From Anisakis pegreffii (taxonomy: Eukaryota > Nematoda > Chromadorea > Rhabditida > Anisakidae), in contig JAPYMA010002645.1 in assembly GCA_035041965.1 (NCBI GenBank), positions 1 to 64,000 of the forward strand: a DNA stretch of 64,000 nucleotides, in the 5' to 3' direction. Position 1 is the stretch's first letter; the number at the start of each line of letters is the position of its first letter. This document shows, piece after piece, positions 50,001 to 64,000 of this stretch. The notes below the pieces were generated by a model. It was not told where the DNA came from. It searched no databases and saw nothing but the letters and a program-made list of their open reading frames with translations. The translations under genes and the position numbers were made by a program.

Positions 50001-52636
50001 GCTGAAAAACCGTCTGCGATGAATCGCATTTTAACATTGGAAGTAAAACGAAGGATTCGACTCGAAGGAAATGAATTAGAAAATTATCGTTCAAAAAAGA
50101 GGGAAGAGGAACGTGAAGCAGCACGTAAAAGGTTTTTCAGTTCGGTTTCTTTCACGAATTCATCGAAATAAGTATTTGTTTTATTGAGATTGAATTGTTT
50201 ATGGATGACGAACTTTCGTTTTCTTTTGATTTACATGAACGATAGCGTCGTGAAATCGTATTTTTGTGTTGTTTGTGTTCGTTTCGAAGTTGAATAATAG
50301 TGAAAGTAGTAAGTGAAGGCGTTCAGACTGGAAGCGTCCCGTCGTAATGCGCGTTTAGAGCAAGCGGATTCGTCCTCAGACGACAGTGATAATGATGATA
50401 CGATGCTGGCAGTAACAGCGAATGCGTTGATGAGTGGTGGCGGTGGCAATACCGCGAAATCAGTTAACATTACAGCAAGACACGCATCTTTGCCCAACAC
50501 CAACGATACTAGCACACCTTTCAATGGTATCAAATTTGCATTATTTATGTATTGTAAGTGCTTCATTGTTTCATTGTTGTTCTAGGTTGCGGTCATCATT
50601 TGACTGCATCACAGTTAGCCGAACAACGATCGCATGATATTATGTGGAAGTGGGAGCAACAGCAGAAGTCATCGTTTTTCAAGCAAAGCAAGAAAGCATT
50701 CCCTGTATTTCCGTATGTTGAGGAGAAGACGAGGGTTAGGCTTATTCGTTCTATTAACTTAATGATTCACCTGAATTATACACTGATAGTGAATTTATAT
50801 GAATGAAGAATATTGACGAAGTTTCATTAGGTGAGTAGTGTTGTTTGTGTTATAGTGGGATGATTACGGTGAAATAATCAGACCTGAAGAGTACATGATA
50901 GCTGACAACACAGCGACAGTGCCGCATCTACCAGCCGAAAGAACTGCTGATACGAACACGCCTGAATCACCCGCATCTGAAAATGGACAAACAGTACCGC
51001 ATTATGAAGAACGAGAATGGCCAACAAAATGTATCAGTCAGATCACTAAAATAGAGGTTTGTTTGTATATCAGATTCATATTTGATATCGTCGTTCAGCA
51101 TCTATATGAGTTGCTGAGTATTCTTTGATATGCGCAGTGGTTTGATAATAATAGTGAGTGATGATTTGATTTAAGGTGTTGTGCAAAGTGGAATTCATCG
51201 ATTTCGAGGGTCGGTCTGATGGCGATTCTGTCAAGAAAATACTTTCGCAAATTAAACCGAAACAATTAATCATAGTACACGGCTCTTCGAGTGCTACTCG
51301 GCACTTAGCACAGTATGCTTCTGAAAACGGTATTGTTCAGGTAATTGCAATGATTGTTGTGATATTATTATTCTCGTGGTATTTGTTTTATTCTCTCTTT
51401 TATCTTAGCGGTCATTACCCTTGATGCACATATTTTCGTTCCCTGGTTATGTCGGTTTGAATTAGGGTCGGGCCAGGAGTCTCCGAACATGTACAGGGTT
51501 TCCCTGGCCAACGACTTATCTCCTACCCTTGGGAACCGCTGAGGTCAATTTCGTCCTTGACCCAAGCCTGGTTTGAAGTTAAAGCTTTAAGTTGGAATCA
51601 TTGCTGCAGTTATTCTCATTTGTTATATTGTCATTCGTAATAGTAATGATGCTTTTATTTCAGTGATAGTGATTGTTCGTGTTGAAATTAGTGTTGTTAT
51701 ATTCATGATACAGCTTTTGTTTTAGGGTAAAATATTCACACCACGATTGGGTGAGATAGTAGATGCAACGATAGAATCACATATTTATCAAGTTACACTC
51801 AGTGACGCACTAATGTCATCTCTCATCTTCCAATCGGTATGATTTTCCCTATATTCCTGCTCTCGTATTCCATGCTTTTCTGTAGCATCAGATGATTTCT
51901 GTGGTATACATTAGTGAGCAAAGCGATTAGATTCAGGTGAAAGACGCTGAATTGAGTTGGTTAGATGCGCGGATAGCTCGAAGGAAAGTGACGAATGTAC
52001 TCGATGAGAATGATCCGAAACAGCTCGATGGACAGTCAGAAATGATGCAAGACGACAACAACGATCACCAAGATGAAAGCGCACAAACTGACGATTCTGT
52101 TGAATACGCTGAGCGGTTAAGCAATAAAAAAGCTGCCTCTGCTGATACATTTTGCTTGGAACCGATGCTAAGCACTAAGTTACCATCTCATCAGGTCACT
52201 TGCTCTACTTCATCCTTCTATTTTTTTCGTCCTTCTTCAATATTTTGCCAGTCTCATCGTCTGAAATCTTAAATCGGTGTGATATTTTTAAGAGATTTTT
52301 GTATTCCATAGAAAATTCCGTTGAATAGCGCTGAGGTAATGAGTTCTGTAATTATAATCTCTTCATTTTTGTTCATTGATAATTTGGCTTTCATAGACTC
52401 AAATTTATTATCCTCAATTGCAGGCAGTGTTTGTGAACGATCCAAAATTGTCTGATATGAAGCAGTTGCTGATGTCGAATGGCTACCACGCGGAATTCAG
52501 TTCTGGTGTGCTCTACATCAATAATGTGGCAAGTATACGACGTAATGAAGCCGGTAGATTCCATATTGAGGGGTGTGCTTGTGAGGATTACTATAAAATT
52601 CGTGATATTGTATATGCACAGTTTGCTATTGTTTGA
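47007..52636 (+). CDS. CPSF2: CPSF2 / CPSF-100, 15 exons, complete
   Basis: This subunit of the cleavage and polyadenylation specificity factor pairs with the endonuclease CPSF-73 in the nucleus; it also serves histone mRNA processing. Exons: 47007-47078, 47173-47361, 47816-47956, 48232-48397, 48732-48927, 49122-49326, 49628-49724, 49945-50124, 50314-50526, 50586-50734, 50856-51056, 51176-51340, 51726-51836, 51937-52194, 52424-52636. All phases agree and give 851 aa, close to family length. The start [14 protein letters not shown] and end [18 protein letters not shown] are near-identical to animal CPSF2. Residues 1-200 form the metallo-beta-lactamase fold ([20 protein letters not shown]); about 190-350 the beta-CASP part ([20 protein letters not shown]). 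The metal-binding histidine motif is degenerate (SYADILHLG), as expected for this inactive subunit. A charged acidic loop lies at about 425-440. Confidence 0.97.
47709..47750. repeat. Perfect 19-bp hairpin in CPSF2 intron 2
   Basis: Arm 47709-47727 (tgtctcatatttatctaga) is the exact inverse of 47732-47750, with a TTTT loop. The flanks extend the pairing imperfectly (acagat/atctgt), and a third copy of the core word gtctcatattt follows at 47760. Confidence 0.95.
51465..51600. repeat. GC-richer insert in CPSF2 intron 12
   Basis: This stretch is richer in G and C than the surrounding intron and contains the inverted words gggccagg and ccctggcc. It is probably a transposon fragment, though no second copy was found in the window. 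Confidence 0.35.
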
Positions 52637-54226
52637 TGTAGTCATTATTCTTATAGCCTTCTTTGGTTCACTTTCGATTGCACCAAACTAAGTGGAATTT
52701 GATTTATTCCATTATGAGATATGTTTATCCATCAAACTGTTTTATGTGATTATTAGCTTCATTCCATTTTTTTGAATAATGCGTAAATGAAGCTGACTAG
52801 ACGTTTAAATTGTTTAAGTCGTTATACTTGTTTTCTCAATGAAGTGTGATTGTTGCATAGGGCGGAATATATCTCTCGTATGTTCAATTGAATCAGTTCA
52901 AATCAACGTCGTTTTCCGTAGTTCTCCATCCCAAGTTCTCTTTATCAGGAATGGCAATGCAAACTCTCATTGTAATGTTTGGAATTTGTTGTTACTAATT
53001 GATGATGTTAGTGCAACTCGATGAGCTGTTGATATAACTTTGATGATGTGAATATTTTGCTTGACCGGTGAGACTTCTTAATCAGTTACATTCCAAACTT
53101 TGAATTATAGCAAGAGCCTTTTGAAAACTAGCGAAATTCAAAATTAAACGCGATTGATGTTCGAGATTTTCTTTGCAAATCAAGTGAATTTTATTGTGGA
53201 AGAAGCGTCCCATATGGATCAGCGTTTAATATTTTATCATTGTGTATCTATTATCATTTCTTATAACTTTTTTGATTTATGATCTCGACATGTTGAGTTC
53301 GGATGCATGTTTTTAGGAAACCTTAATTGCACAGTTCACATTCAACTTGTTCCATTTTCCTTTATTTATTCTTGCATCACCTCATTCCGGCCGGATCGTG
53401 CGTTTGAATCGACATCAGTGCAGTGAATATCTAATTCGGTTTCGAGCATTTGTTTTTGATTATTGTTTTTAAGTCATGTTAAATCATCTTATTTTTTAAG
53501 TTAGTAGTATTTTTCTCAGGAACGTTTTGTTTAAACACTGTTTGCTGCAAATTACATTAGTTGCAATTAGTAATTAGTTGTTGTGCTAATTGATAGATTG
53601 CATTCTTTTTATCAAATCCTTTTGGACCTTTTGGTTTTAATATTTTTGAGTGTTGTTTCGTTATTAAAGTTGTTATTGTGAAAAAATTATTGCAATTATT
53701 TGTATATAATGGTTGTTATAGACTTTGTTGATTGGTTGTTTTATAAACAATTCATTTGCTCAGTGTTCGTTTTGCTTAAATGGCACTCTTATGAGCGTTA
53801 TTCTCAATCTTGTCTCCAACACTCACTTTTGCAAACGATAATGCCGCTTGATTTTTCAATTAAAAACCAACTATGCAATGCTGTAAAAACGTGTCGCCGA
53901 CATCACGTTAATCCGTTAGAATTAAAACAAAAATGTGAAAGCATTTGTATAGGAAATTTTATCTGCAATAATCCAATGCAAACGTCGTAAATTCATTAAA
54001 ACTCAACATTGTTCATTGCATGAGCAACATTTGTTTTAAAAAGTTGTTGATATTGGATAAGTGATTTGCAATAGTATGGTCTAAAATTTACGACGAGTTT
54101 CGCTGTAAACGTGCTGATGCTTCATATATTCGTGATGTACTTCTCCGTATTTTTTAACGTACGTTAATATCTTTTACTCCTTATGATAGATCCCTCACAT
54201 TTCAAAATTTATTGATATACTGTAGC
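52637..54226. other. CPSF2 3' flank, no gene supported
   Basis: AT-rich. A 96-codon frame at 53700-53990 ends in a cysteine-containing stretch but has no splice context, homology or good start, and is not called. Confidence 0.45.
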
Positions 54227-54487
54227 AGAGGTGTAGCCAAGGTTTTTTCCAGGAGGGAGGGTGCTAAATAGCTTGATTGAAAAAGTAGCTGAATTTTTGG
54301 GTGGATTTTTCTCCATTTAATTTTTCATCCTTCTCCCCTCCCCATCCCTCACCTCTTTTTCTCCTTTTTGCAAATTTTTTTCCCCCTCCTTCCCACGTTT
54401 CCTTCTATTTCCTTGATTTTCTTTTTTCTCCCATCTTTCAGGGAGCAACCTCTGCGCCCTCCCCCCTCCCGGCTAGGGTACACCACT
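54227..54487. mobile_element. Small MITE (about 261 bp)
   Basis: The left end agaggtgtagcc and the right end ggctagggtacaccact are imperfect inverse copies. The interior is C/T-rich. The terminus resembles the agtggcttagctaagg word at 26580. No target duplication could be fixed. Confidence 0.55.
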
Positions 54488-57400
54488 ACTTTTTTGCAAT
54501 TTTTGTAAATGTTCGTTTCAGCTTGAAAAATCGAGCGTCATTATCGATGAGTATTGTTACCGAATTGTTCGAAAGAAGCGAATGAACGAAATCGGAATGG
54601 AACACTCAAATGGCTCTTGTTCAACACAACGCACGAATACTGTTTGTGACTATCAATGCGCACAATTCGGCAGATCACACCTCAATCAGTGATCACTTTC
54701 AAAGCATTCGCCTCCTCCACAAAACACTGCTCGTTTCTCTTCAAAGCATTTCATCCTGTTCAGCAGAAATCTTGCAGCAAAGAGCACTACTATTCAGTAC
54801 GTCTCTACATAATTCGCTATTAAGTCTGTTCTACATATGCCTTATGATCGTATTCGAATTTCGGTGACTTTGATGTTCTTCAGTTAAGCATATCCTCTCA
54901 ATCATCCAAAAACATAATCTGGCTCCCTCAGAAATTGAACATAACAATTGTTTGTTTAGTATAGCAATTATAGCATTATATCAGACGTAAATGAGTGCTT
55001 TTATTGATGAGTTGCAATACGGCACTTAAGAGTCACAATTGCTGTAATTATAGTTGTGAATTGTATATGACCCTTATTTTTATTGTCGTTCATTTCTGCT
55101 ATATTCTCATCACATAGAAACAAAAGTGTAATCGCTAATAGAGTATGCATTCGTTATGATGTGTTATCACATAAAACTTGTGAATTGCATAAGGTTTTAT
55201 GTAACAAAACAAAAACTATCGTTGTTGGTAGTCATCTAAAAACAGTGATCATTGCTTTACATAGGCAATTAATCCCTTTTTCATGACGCGTTTGGTTCAT
55301 AAACAAACATTTTCATGACAATACTACTAGTGCCTGTTGATAAAAGGAAGCAAACAGTTACAATTCTTTCAAGTCATGTGGACCATTTGATGTATATCAG
55401 CTGAATGAAGGGTATCGGATGATTCTCGGTGAATAAAGCTCTTACCATCGCAGTTATAAATTTCTTTCGATGAATTTGTTGTGGATGGATAGTTAATTTG
55501 TGATGTTGATAGACATATATATTTGTGTATGTATTTAATAGCTTTAACGACAAAATATGAATATATTTCTGTCCACAACATTCTGACTATAATAATCACT
55601 TTTGTAGGATTTATTAATCGCTTTCCTGCTCTCTCTCTCTCTCAATTCTCATTGCAGCGCCAAATACAATTCGCTATCAGTTTAGCTTTACATATCATGC
55701 CTTTCCTGTAAGTCTTAGCTGGAAAATTCATGGATATTTGCATAAACAAGCACTTACTTATATTGGCAACAATTAACAATATTTCATGCAACAAGAAGAA
55801 TTTGCTTGAAAGTATTCATTCTTATTGCTGTTGAATGTAAGTGTATATTCAATTCTTGTTTTCACTATTTAACGATTCAGTATCGACTTAACCACTTCCG
55901 TTTGAAACACAATCAAAAGTGACGAATTGCTGTGTTTGTTAATAACTGTAAATGATATTATCAACTATAGAATGTTATCATTTTAAGACTTATCAATGCA
56001 TTCGAAGGCGTTATATCTCACCTACGTTGTTCGAATGTACAATGTAGATTACGAGTGCTTCATTAAGAATTTTTATGCGATTACTCATTGGCGTTGTGCA
56101 TTCATTGCGGTCATGAATGAAGCGATAACAAAATATGATCCACTCTTTTAAAACAATCTTTATTAAAAACCATCTTAAATATTTTTCGAGCCATTCTCTT
56201 GATTACATACGCTCGAATGCATTTCCTGTTTAGTGCCTAACGGTTCACAGATCACATTATTTATGCGCTTTTCGTTTGGCGTTTTTCTTTTCTTGTTAAT
56301 AAAGTTTTCCTTTAATGCTCATTTTTCCTAAAATCAGTCACTTATTGATAAAATTTTCATGACCGAATAATTAGATCCGGTCAGGTTTTTTAATCACTGG
56401 AATGAGTTTGTTTGCTGAAACTGCCCAACGGAATGCATATCGTATTACTTTCCGACGAAAACTGACGACATTATTTGTGAATGTGAACAGTTGCTAGAAG
56501 TTATCAGTGGACTGTCATTTGTTTACCGATTCGCTTGGTTATTTGTTGTTGTTATCCTTATCATTGATTTGTTTGGTTAATGATTTCCTCACTGAGCAAT
56601 ATAACATAATTTATAAACTTCAAGAAGCCTTCAGCAGAACATTGATTCAACTCCGTAGAACACACACAATGGAACGGAACGAATGCAGTCAAGTATGAAC
56701 AATTCATTATGATAATCGAAGAATGACGAATTCGTGAAAAGAAGAGCGGCTGATCAAGAAGTTTGGATATCCCTTCCCGGGAGTGAATGAAACATTCACA
56801 TTTGAAACCTCATTAGGAGAATTCATAAAATGAAGATTGTCCGTTGACAGTGGATTTGAACAGAGTGGTGTTTATCGTTCCCCTGGGGAGCATATTGTAA
56901 CGACGATAGAGATGGTTTTGTTTTGATGATTATATCATAAATGTAGATCTGATAAGAACGAAACGGTATGCAACAATTTAGGGCTTAAATGATGTGAAGA
57001 AGTATTTTCTCTCGATAGCACCTCGCCATGTCAAAACAATAAGACGCGGCGGTCTGTCTTTCTGGCACTTATTCCACTAACTGGCTTCTATTGAATCGAT
57101 TATCGTATGTTTTATATCAATTGAATACATCTCACATTCTCCTTGTTTCCAATCGTACAAATTAACTTTCCCATTTCACACCTCAATTCTTATTATCATC
57201 CCTCACTTGATACGTTCAATGCAATTCTACTGTTGTGCTCATCAAATGTTTTGACAGCTACAATCAGCAAAATACTCCTAAGAAAATAGTTACAACAAAG
57301 TTATCTTGAAAAGTTTCAGCGTAATGCCAAAAGCGTAATTCCTTCTGATAATTGAATGCACTCTCCGAAAAGGTACTTAACAAAAGAAACTCAGCTTTTG

Positions 57401-60400
57401 ATAAATCAATCCTAGTCACATTGCGGTGAATATCAATTGCTTGTTTGGAGAAGAGGAACGAAGCAATATTCCCAGTCATATATAATATATGTATCGTTTG
57501 CGAGCGATCGGTTGGTTGTTGCCGGCTATTCGATGTTTTTGATGGAAATGACACAATTGAAGTGTCGCAAAGGAATATCATAAGTAAAGGTATTGTTCGT
57601 TTTCACAACTCTGCTTAATCACTCATTCTCGTAGTCTAATTACTAAAATGTGCAATATCGCTGATGCTAAGCACAGCATAATGGTCGGTCGCACTCACCT
57701 CACTTAATTCCAGAAACAGCCGACCGATGTCGTTTCTCTTGCTTTCATTGAATTCGCTTTCATTCTGTCATTTAGATTTGCATCCTCTCTGCATTAAGAA
57801 ACCCTTAGCTCTTTCATGCTTATCACTCACTGCGCACAGTCAAAGCTATGTGCCAATCATTACACATCGTGCAATTTAATTACGTCCAGTAGCGGTTCAT
57901 TACGAGAAATCATGCATAAGGAACTAACTGATTTCCTTCATACAAACTAATCTGTAGCGGTTTGCGAAGAGAAATTGTCATAAGAACTTATAATAAAAAT
58001 ATAGCATGACCGGGAAGTGCGTACTGGTCTTATGCTTAGATGAGATAGACAGACAATCGAGATAATAATACGAATACAGCAATGTTTAATGAGTCCAGTC
58101 ATTGGCTATAAAACAATCATTTTTGATAGATTTACAATGCACAATTGTCATATTCACTGTTATTTGTTCGTTCTGAACAGATTCATATCTGCAATAATAT
58201 CGATATGTTTTCATCATTTTATGCTTTAAAATTGTCTGCAGTTGCGTTCAATGATGAAAGCCGTAACGTAACGTTCATGCTTTCTTCCTTGTGGGATCAG
58301 TTTACATGCAAAATTGGATGAACGTATCGATTGATCACTAATGCGGTGTCATCTACCTTTTCATACCCCAAAAATACCTCTTTAAGTTTTTTTTTGACCA
58401 GCTTGTCGGTTTTCCATATTATTGTAAGAAAAATCTATTGCAAGAACTCGGAATTCATTTCAGTACGACCTTGATCATTAGCACTGTTATCCACATATTC
58501 AGGAACTTCTTGAAATAGAAATTTTGCTTACGATTAGTCAGCTGTAATCTTAAGTGAGATTATCGATGTACACATTCGCGTCAGTTTATCTCTGATACCC
58601 CAAAACGGCTGATTGAGAACTCGTAAACGGCATCGTGAAACCCGTCATATTCTCAGATGAAGAACGGCAACACTACAACGATCAACGTCACCAAAATGAA
58701 AGCCGAAAGTCAATGTTATGTAGGTTTCTTGACATGAAACCGCTAATTGTTATATAAGCTTCGAGGAGTCTAATGCTTTCGATAACGCTCAGTTGTGTTC
58801 TACAATGCAGCTACATCACATCAACTGAATAAGATCAACGTAAATTTTGGTCTGCATTAATTGTTTATAAAAGCATTGTTCTTGCTGCAAGAACTGTTAT
58901 TCGATACTAGAAACGTCAGTGTGCTTATTGCTGTACGGTAGTTCAGTGCTACGGAATGGAATGCATCCAGTATGAACAATCATTCATTGTTTACAAAAAA
59001 CTTTCGAAATGCTATTACGTGTGTATCGTTGCTGCAACAGTTGACCACTAATATTCATAGTTATTGAACGAGATTGTTTTATTCAGCACTGAATGTCATC
59101 ACAAGGCGTTAGTATTTTCACAGTGAATTGTGAATGCAAGCTATTTTATCAATGCAAGCTTCATTCAACGATTATTTCAATCAGAGAAGCTATTGTTGAA
59201 ATAATCCTATTGTTCGAAGCACATGAATCATTCTATTAAAAACATTGAATACAGCTGTCACTTTAAGTTAAGAGAACTGCAATGGTTGATAATTGTTTTA
59301 AATATGAAAGAAAGCATTGTGCTTAATTGAATTTCATTCTTTTTGAAATCGTTCACTGATTCTTAACAATGTATGTAACAAATTATTAAGTTGACAACAA
59401 AATCAATCCGATTTCAAATGCCAGTCCATGTGCCGCACTTCACTCTATTCCAATTGTACGAATGAAATTAATCAGATAAAATATCCTTCTCAGCTCTTGG
59501 TTGTCCTTCAATTAAATTCAATTACTTCAACAGAAGTTGATATGCTCGACTGATTTAAAAAATCTAAAATTTGTGAGTTGAATACGAGTTCGATTACCAT
59601 TGTTATTTGAACTATAAATTGTACTGACGAATGTGAAGAAGAATATTTTAAAGATTTGTTTGTGCTAGGATGAGTTAAAAAACACTTTTCAGATAATGTT
59701 CAGTGTAATAGATGTTATGTTGTTGAAAACGTTTTGTTTTAGTACCGAAAAAAAGTAGTTCGAGAGTTGAAAACAATGATGGAGTGATGTTAAAAGATTG
59801 ATTGATCTGACAACGTTGTACATTTGACCTCTACTCAAGTTCATTTTAAATTTCTTGTTATTCTGTGCACATTTTTCGTGAAAAAATGCGATTCATCAAG
59901 CAATTCATCTTCACTAGGATCATCACAAATGCCACCTGTTTAAATAGATTACGTTTTTATAATTCATCTATCTATCTCTCTGTCATTGCAACTAATTATC
60001 CTCTCGTGTCTATTTCTCTGCTGATAGCTGCTATGTTCAAAACGGTATTATTAATAGTGAATAACTCAGAAGCGCTTCAAAGCATCTTTCATTCATTCAA
60101 TTCATGCAGTAATTATCATTGTTCAAAATTGCATTTCGTTTGGATGGTCTCGTTTTGTATTGTACTCTGATAAAATAAGTTACTAGGATATCACTCATTA
60201 TAACTGTAATATAGCATTTTCGATTGCAATTAACCAATCCATTTTTTGCCACCTTAAATCAACAAACACCCTCCAATTGAGTGCGATACTGAACGCTGAG
60301 AATGCTCACTTTGTTATATGACAAAATTACGAGGGCAATTATTCGTTTCTATGAGCTGTGTAAGAAATTACTTCATCACTGAAATTAATCCGTCTCAAGT

Positions 60401-63400
60401 GACAATCAAGCGCATCTGAATGGAGATTTCATGCTTTGTTTTGTTTTAAATAATGAAATTTTTCACTTGTCAGATATTTTCTTAAGAAATGTTGCTTCGT
60501 TCTGTTGCGATATCTATTCATTAGACACTTGTCAATGAATTGCAATTATGAACAGATAGATCAACTTCTTGAATCAAAATTGACACTACATTCTCAAATA
60601 CAGCATACTTATTTTCTCAGTTCGACAGAAATTTGAAGGTTGATGTTCACCTTACGATTTGACAAAATTATGTAAGAATTTGTATGTTCATATAAAGAAA
60701 CGATGGTAATTGAATGAGCGATTGAATAGTGTTCTGACAGATCGTTGAGTTCTGGATTTCGGAGATGTAATCGAATGGTGTGGGGAGGTTATGAAATCGT
60801 TTTTGTGATTCATTTTTTGTTATGCTGGGCTATATCACCCACCAATGAGCAAACAAGGAACGCCAAAAGGACAAATTTGGCGATATCAGTTTCTTAAACT
60901 TACCGCAGTGTTTCTCTTTTGTCTTGAAAATGGCCAGCAGATACAACTGTTAAAGAAAAGGATGGTGATGATTTAGCCATGATCTTAGTTTACATGGGCA
61001 ACTGGATGAGAAAGCTTCAATACTACCGTTATACTCGGGAAACTAAAGGACTGGTCGTTCAAAATTTATCATACATTCGCAGTAGAGAACAATGGAATGT
61101 AGATAAAAATCTCTCAACTTCAAATTGTTGCATTTTCATGGAGTGGTATTCTGTTTACAAAGTACTGAATTACATTCTTTGCTATAATATCAATAAAGAT
61201 AACTTATCAAAATTTGACCACTTCTAAGTGTGTTCCATTTCCAATGAAAGTTTCTCTCGGAAAAAATGAACGATATTCGTGAGCAGTTAAAACATGGAAA
61301 GCAGTTAAAACATGGAAAATTGCTAAAGCAATCTATCTGTTTGATAACCGTGGAACATGATGATAAATTCTCTCGTTTCATTCAAACTTAATTTTCAGTC
61401 AATTAATTCATTGTTTGCAATCCAAATCGAACAGCGACTGAATCAAACAAAAATATTCTAAACGTTGGTTGTCGACAAAATCGCCTGCAAATGATTACTT
61501 TTAAAATGGTTAGCTGTTAATAAGATATGATTATTCATGTTTCGTCTATTTGCAGTCGAAAGTTGTTTCACTCTAATGTATTTATTTGTCTATCTTTTAT
61601 TTTACATTTCAAGAAATCGTCGCCATGTGTATCACTAAATGAAGTGTGCGATGATCGTTGGCTGAACATCACCACATACTATGATTTTTAATGGATAGCG
61701 TATTGATAAATGCTTACAAATGCGAACTTTCAAGAAATAGTAATGTGAGATAGCGTAGAAATGAATGCATGACGTTTTCAACAATCAGACCGTTTATTAT
61801 TCATTCTGTTTATTCATTTATTTTTCATAGTTTTGCTCGAGAAATACGTGTAAAATTTATGGTTTGCATTCACAAAAACGATCGTTTTTCTTTGTCTTTA
61901 TGTTACATTTCGAAATATTCAGCATTAATTCACTTATTCGATTAACTTTCATTTGCTTTACCGCTGATTAATTCTTCCCTCAAATTTTACTCCTAATTTG
62001 TTATGGGTGAAAAAAAACCATGAGAATTGATAAGGATTGTTAATAATGAAAATGGCATGAATTTCCAATGAATTTTATTTTATTTAAGTGGTTGTTGCAA
62101 TTAGAGAAGGGAACATCGAGTGGATTAGTGAGAGAATCTGTGAATGTTAATGAGTGGAAAAATTAAACAAGAGAGAAGTTGACTGCTTTTTAAAAAATGA
62201 CCTTTTATCTAAACTTCGCTCGTTCAATTTATTGAACACACTTATTAGCAGTCGCGAATGCGTTCATTCGAAACGACACGAAACGATATGTGTACAATTT
62301 TTGGATTTCATTTTCACTTTAGCTGTTTTCACGTTATATTCATTCGATCCATTCACCACTTCTAAAATCTTTGGAAATAAGATTATTGTTAGGCGTTTGT
62401 GGCAGTTATCTTCTTTGTCTTCATTTAGACGTTACCTGATCATTTTAAATGATCCTTTACGAAAAATGTAACATTTAAGAAAGAAACGAGGAACATAAGA
62501 AAACTTTTAGTGAATTCGTTCATCAATCGGAATTTGCGTACTTTCCGCAAACAATACGCACACATTTGCCTTGTTATGTTTTCTGAGAGAACAACACAAT
62601 CACTGTTTCGAAGTGTGAATGTACGAATAATTTTTCACATTTGCGATTTTGTTTGCGTAAATGGATTGGTTCTATTGGATTATTGGATATAGTTATGAGG
62701 AGTTGTTTGAATGTGACAGCAATTCTAGGATACAGATTCGATGACGAATACATTACGTGTTGATGTTGTGCTCAATTTATTAGTTGGGAACAGACAGTAT
62801 TCTGAAGTTTTGTCACTTTAATAAATGATAGCTGAGTGAAGTTACGGGATAGTGAGCGATTGGGTAAGAATTGGAAATGAAGTTGAGAAATAATCTTAAA
62901 TTAATCGTTGCTTATTGAGCATTAATTCGTTGTCTCTTTGAAATTACCACCTGAATGTAGTGTTCGTTTGATGGCAAGTTTGTCATCTTAATTTCATCAC
63001 GATAAAATTCAGTCCATTTTTGAATGAACCAATCAAAGAATAACAACAAAGTCGAATCAATTATGAAAACATCACCGGCAAACAGCTCATCAGCTGCTCA
63101 GTCAACTAACAATAAGTAAGTAAATCATTACTTTCGATCGTAATCCAAACTAAGTGGTCTCTACTTGACGCTATTCTCATTCTTTCATCTCAGCTGTTGA
63201 AACGTAATCAGTTATTGTTAATTATAAAATTCAACTCAACGCTATTTCCTTCAATAACTGATTTCACTATTAAAGATCATCTTATTGAAGTACTATTTGG
63301 GGAATTGGAACAGAATCGACTTTGCTATGATATTCCGATATTGAATTCAGGTGGAGTGAGATTTTAAAAGCGATTACCATTTAACTCTCAAAACACCATC

Positions 63401-63980
63401 AACACAGCCCTATTGCGAAAGATGAAAAAAGTGATCACTTGAAATGAGTGAAGTTTGCTTCAGAGTGCTGATACAGCATTTCTAAAATACTGAAATCAGA
63501 ATTGAATTAAGGTTTATTCAAAATCCAACCTTTTAGCGAGTATGATTTTGATAAAATGATTTCATGTTTGTCGAGAGAGGAGACGCAGACGATGGAAATG
63601 CTAGAGTTCGCATAACTGTGAGCACTAACATTCATTTGTTCTAATATCAGATTACTTTTTGAACATATCAATTGAGATTTACTATGACTGATAACAAGTT
63701 TGTTTATGTAAACGATACCTGAAGCTTTCAACTTCCAACTGTATACCCTCAAATTAATCATATTGAGCACACTTGATAATTTGTGAATATTCATCAGAAA
63801 TGCGGATATTTGCTATAGGCAGCTATGAGGGAACAAAGTGAGCTTTTGTCTGTATTGTTGGAGGTTATAATAGGTTTTGTAGTTAGATTCAAACGAGATC
63901 TTACAATTTTCAGCATCTTTTTCGAGTATATAAGTTGAGTCGTTTTTATCACCCAATTATCTCGTTGTAATCATTCGAAA
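54488..63980. other. 9.5-kb AT-rich region without recognised genes
   Basis: I scanned both strands for conserved motifs and paired splice signals and found none I trust. The longest frames (57264-57581 minus, 59865-60170 plus, 62154-62471 plus) are low-complexity and lack family resemblance. A CT run lies at about 55630-55645. The region may hold regulatory sequence or long introns of a gene outside the window. Confidence 0.4.
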
Positions 63981-64000
63981 ATGTCGTTGGAACAGCATAT
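63981..64000 (+). CDS. Possible gene start cut by the window edge
   Basis: An ATG in good context (gaaaATGTCG) begins a frame MSLEQH that runs off the window. About 55 bases upstream is a TATA-like gtatataag (63927-63935), preceded by a TTTTCAG site. This fits a transcription start or leader acceptor, but six codons cannot identify a gene. Confidence 0.3.

Noticed and set aside
54301..54585. Proline/phenylalanine-rich plus-strand ORF
   Set aside because: It is mostly the C/T-rich body of a MITE.

Overview
The window is eukaryotic, AT-rich and intron-rich, and most likely comes from a nematode. It holds five multi-exon genes whose predicted proteins match conserved animal families. Splice sites are short GT...AG junctions with TTTCAG-type acceptors, several exons are very small, and the astacin protease ends in a ShK-type six-cysteine module, a combination common in nematodes. 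No bacterial or viral gene was recognised. The nematode clade cannot be fixed from the sequence alone.

Layout: (1) 2470-10718, minus: a Staufen-type protein with five double-stranded-RNA-binding domains in 18 exons whose phases all agree (predicted 897 aa). (2) 13890-14697: a foldback repeat with five 38-bp tandem units at its centre, ending about 50 bp before the next gene. (3) 14744-18763, plus: WDR18/Ipi3 (C. elegans PRO-1 type) WD-repeat protein. (4) 19209-20365: two adjacent hAT-like MITEs. (5) 21645-25710, minus: MMADHC, the cobalamin-trafficking protein. (6) 26.5-34.5 kb: a repeat-rich block, plus orphan exons at 31.7 and 32.9 kb that may be a decayed gene. (7) 34600-40874, plus: a secreted astacin metalloprotease whose two long introns are filled with transposon-derived repeats. 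(8) 41-46.5 kb: more repeats, an isolated 173-aa ORF, and a 2053-bp element with arms of about 506 bp, an 8-bp target duplication and a decayed transposase. (9) 47007-52636, plus: CPSF2 (CPSF-100) in 15 exons (predicted 851 aa). (10) 52.6-64.0 kb: mostly featureless AT-rich sequence with one MITE; a gene may begin at 63981.

The five conserved genes do not form one pathway. Staufen handles mRNA localisation, translation and decay; WDR18 acts in 60S ribosome assembly; CPSF2 acts in pre-mRNA 3'-end formation; MMADHC acts in vitamin B12 metabolism; the astacin is an extracellular protease. What is unusual is the density and nesting of palindromic or MITE-like elements between and inside the genes. 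I found no convincing new multi-gene system. The best leads are the structured repeats and the broken orphan gene. All exon coordinates come from reading splice consensus, frame and family similarity by eye, with no transcript data.
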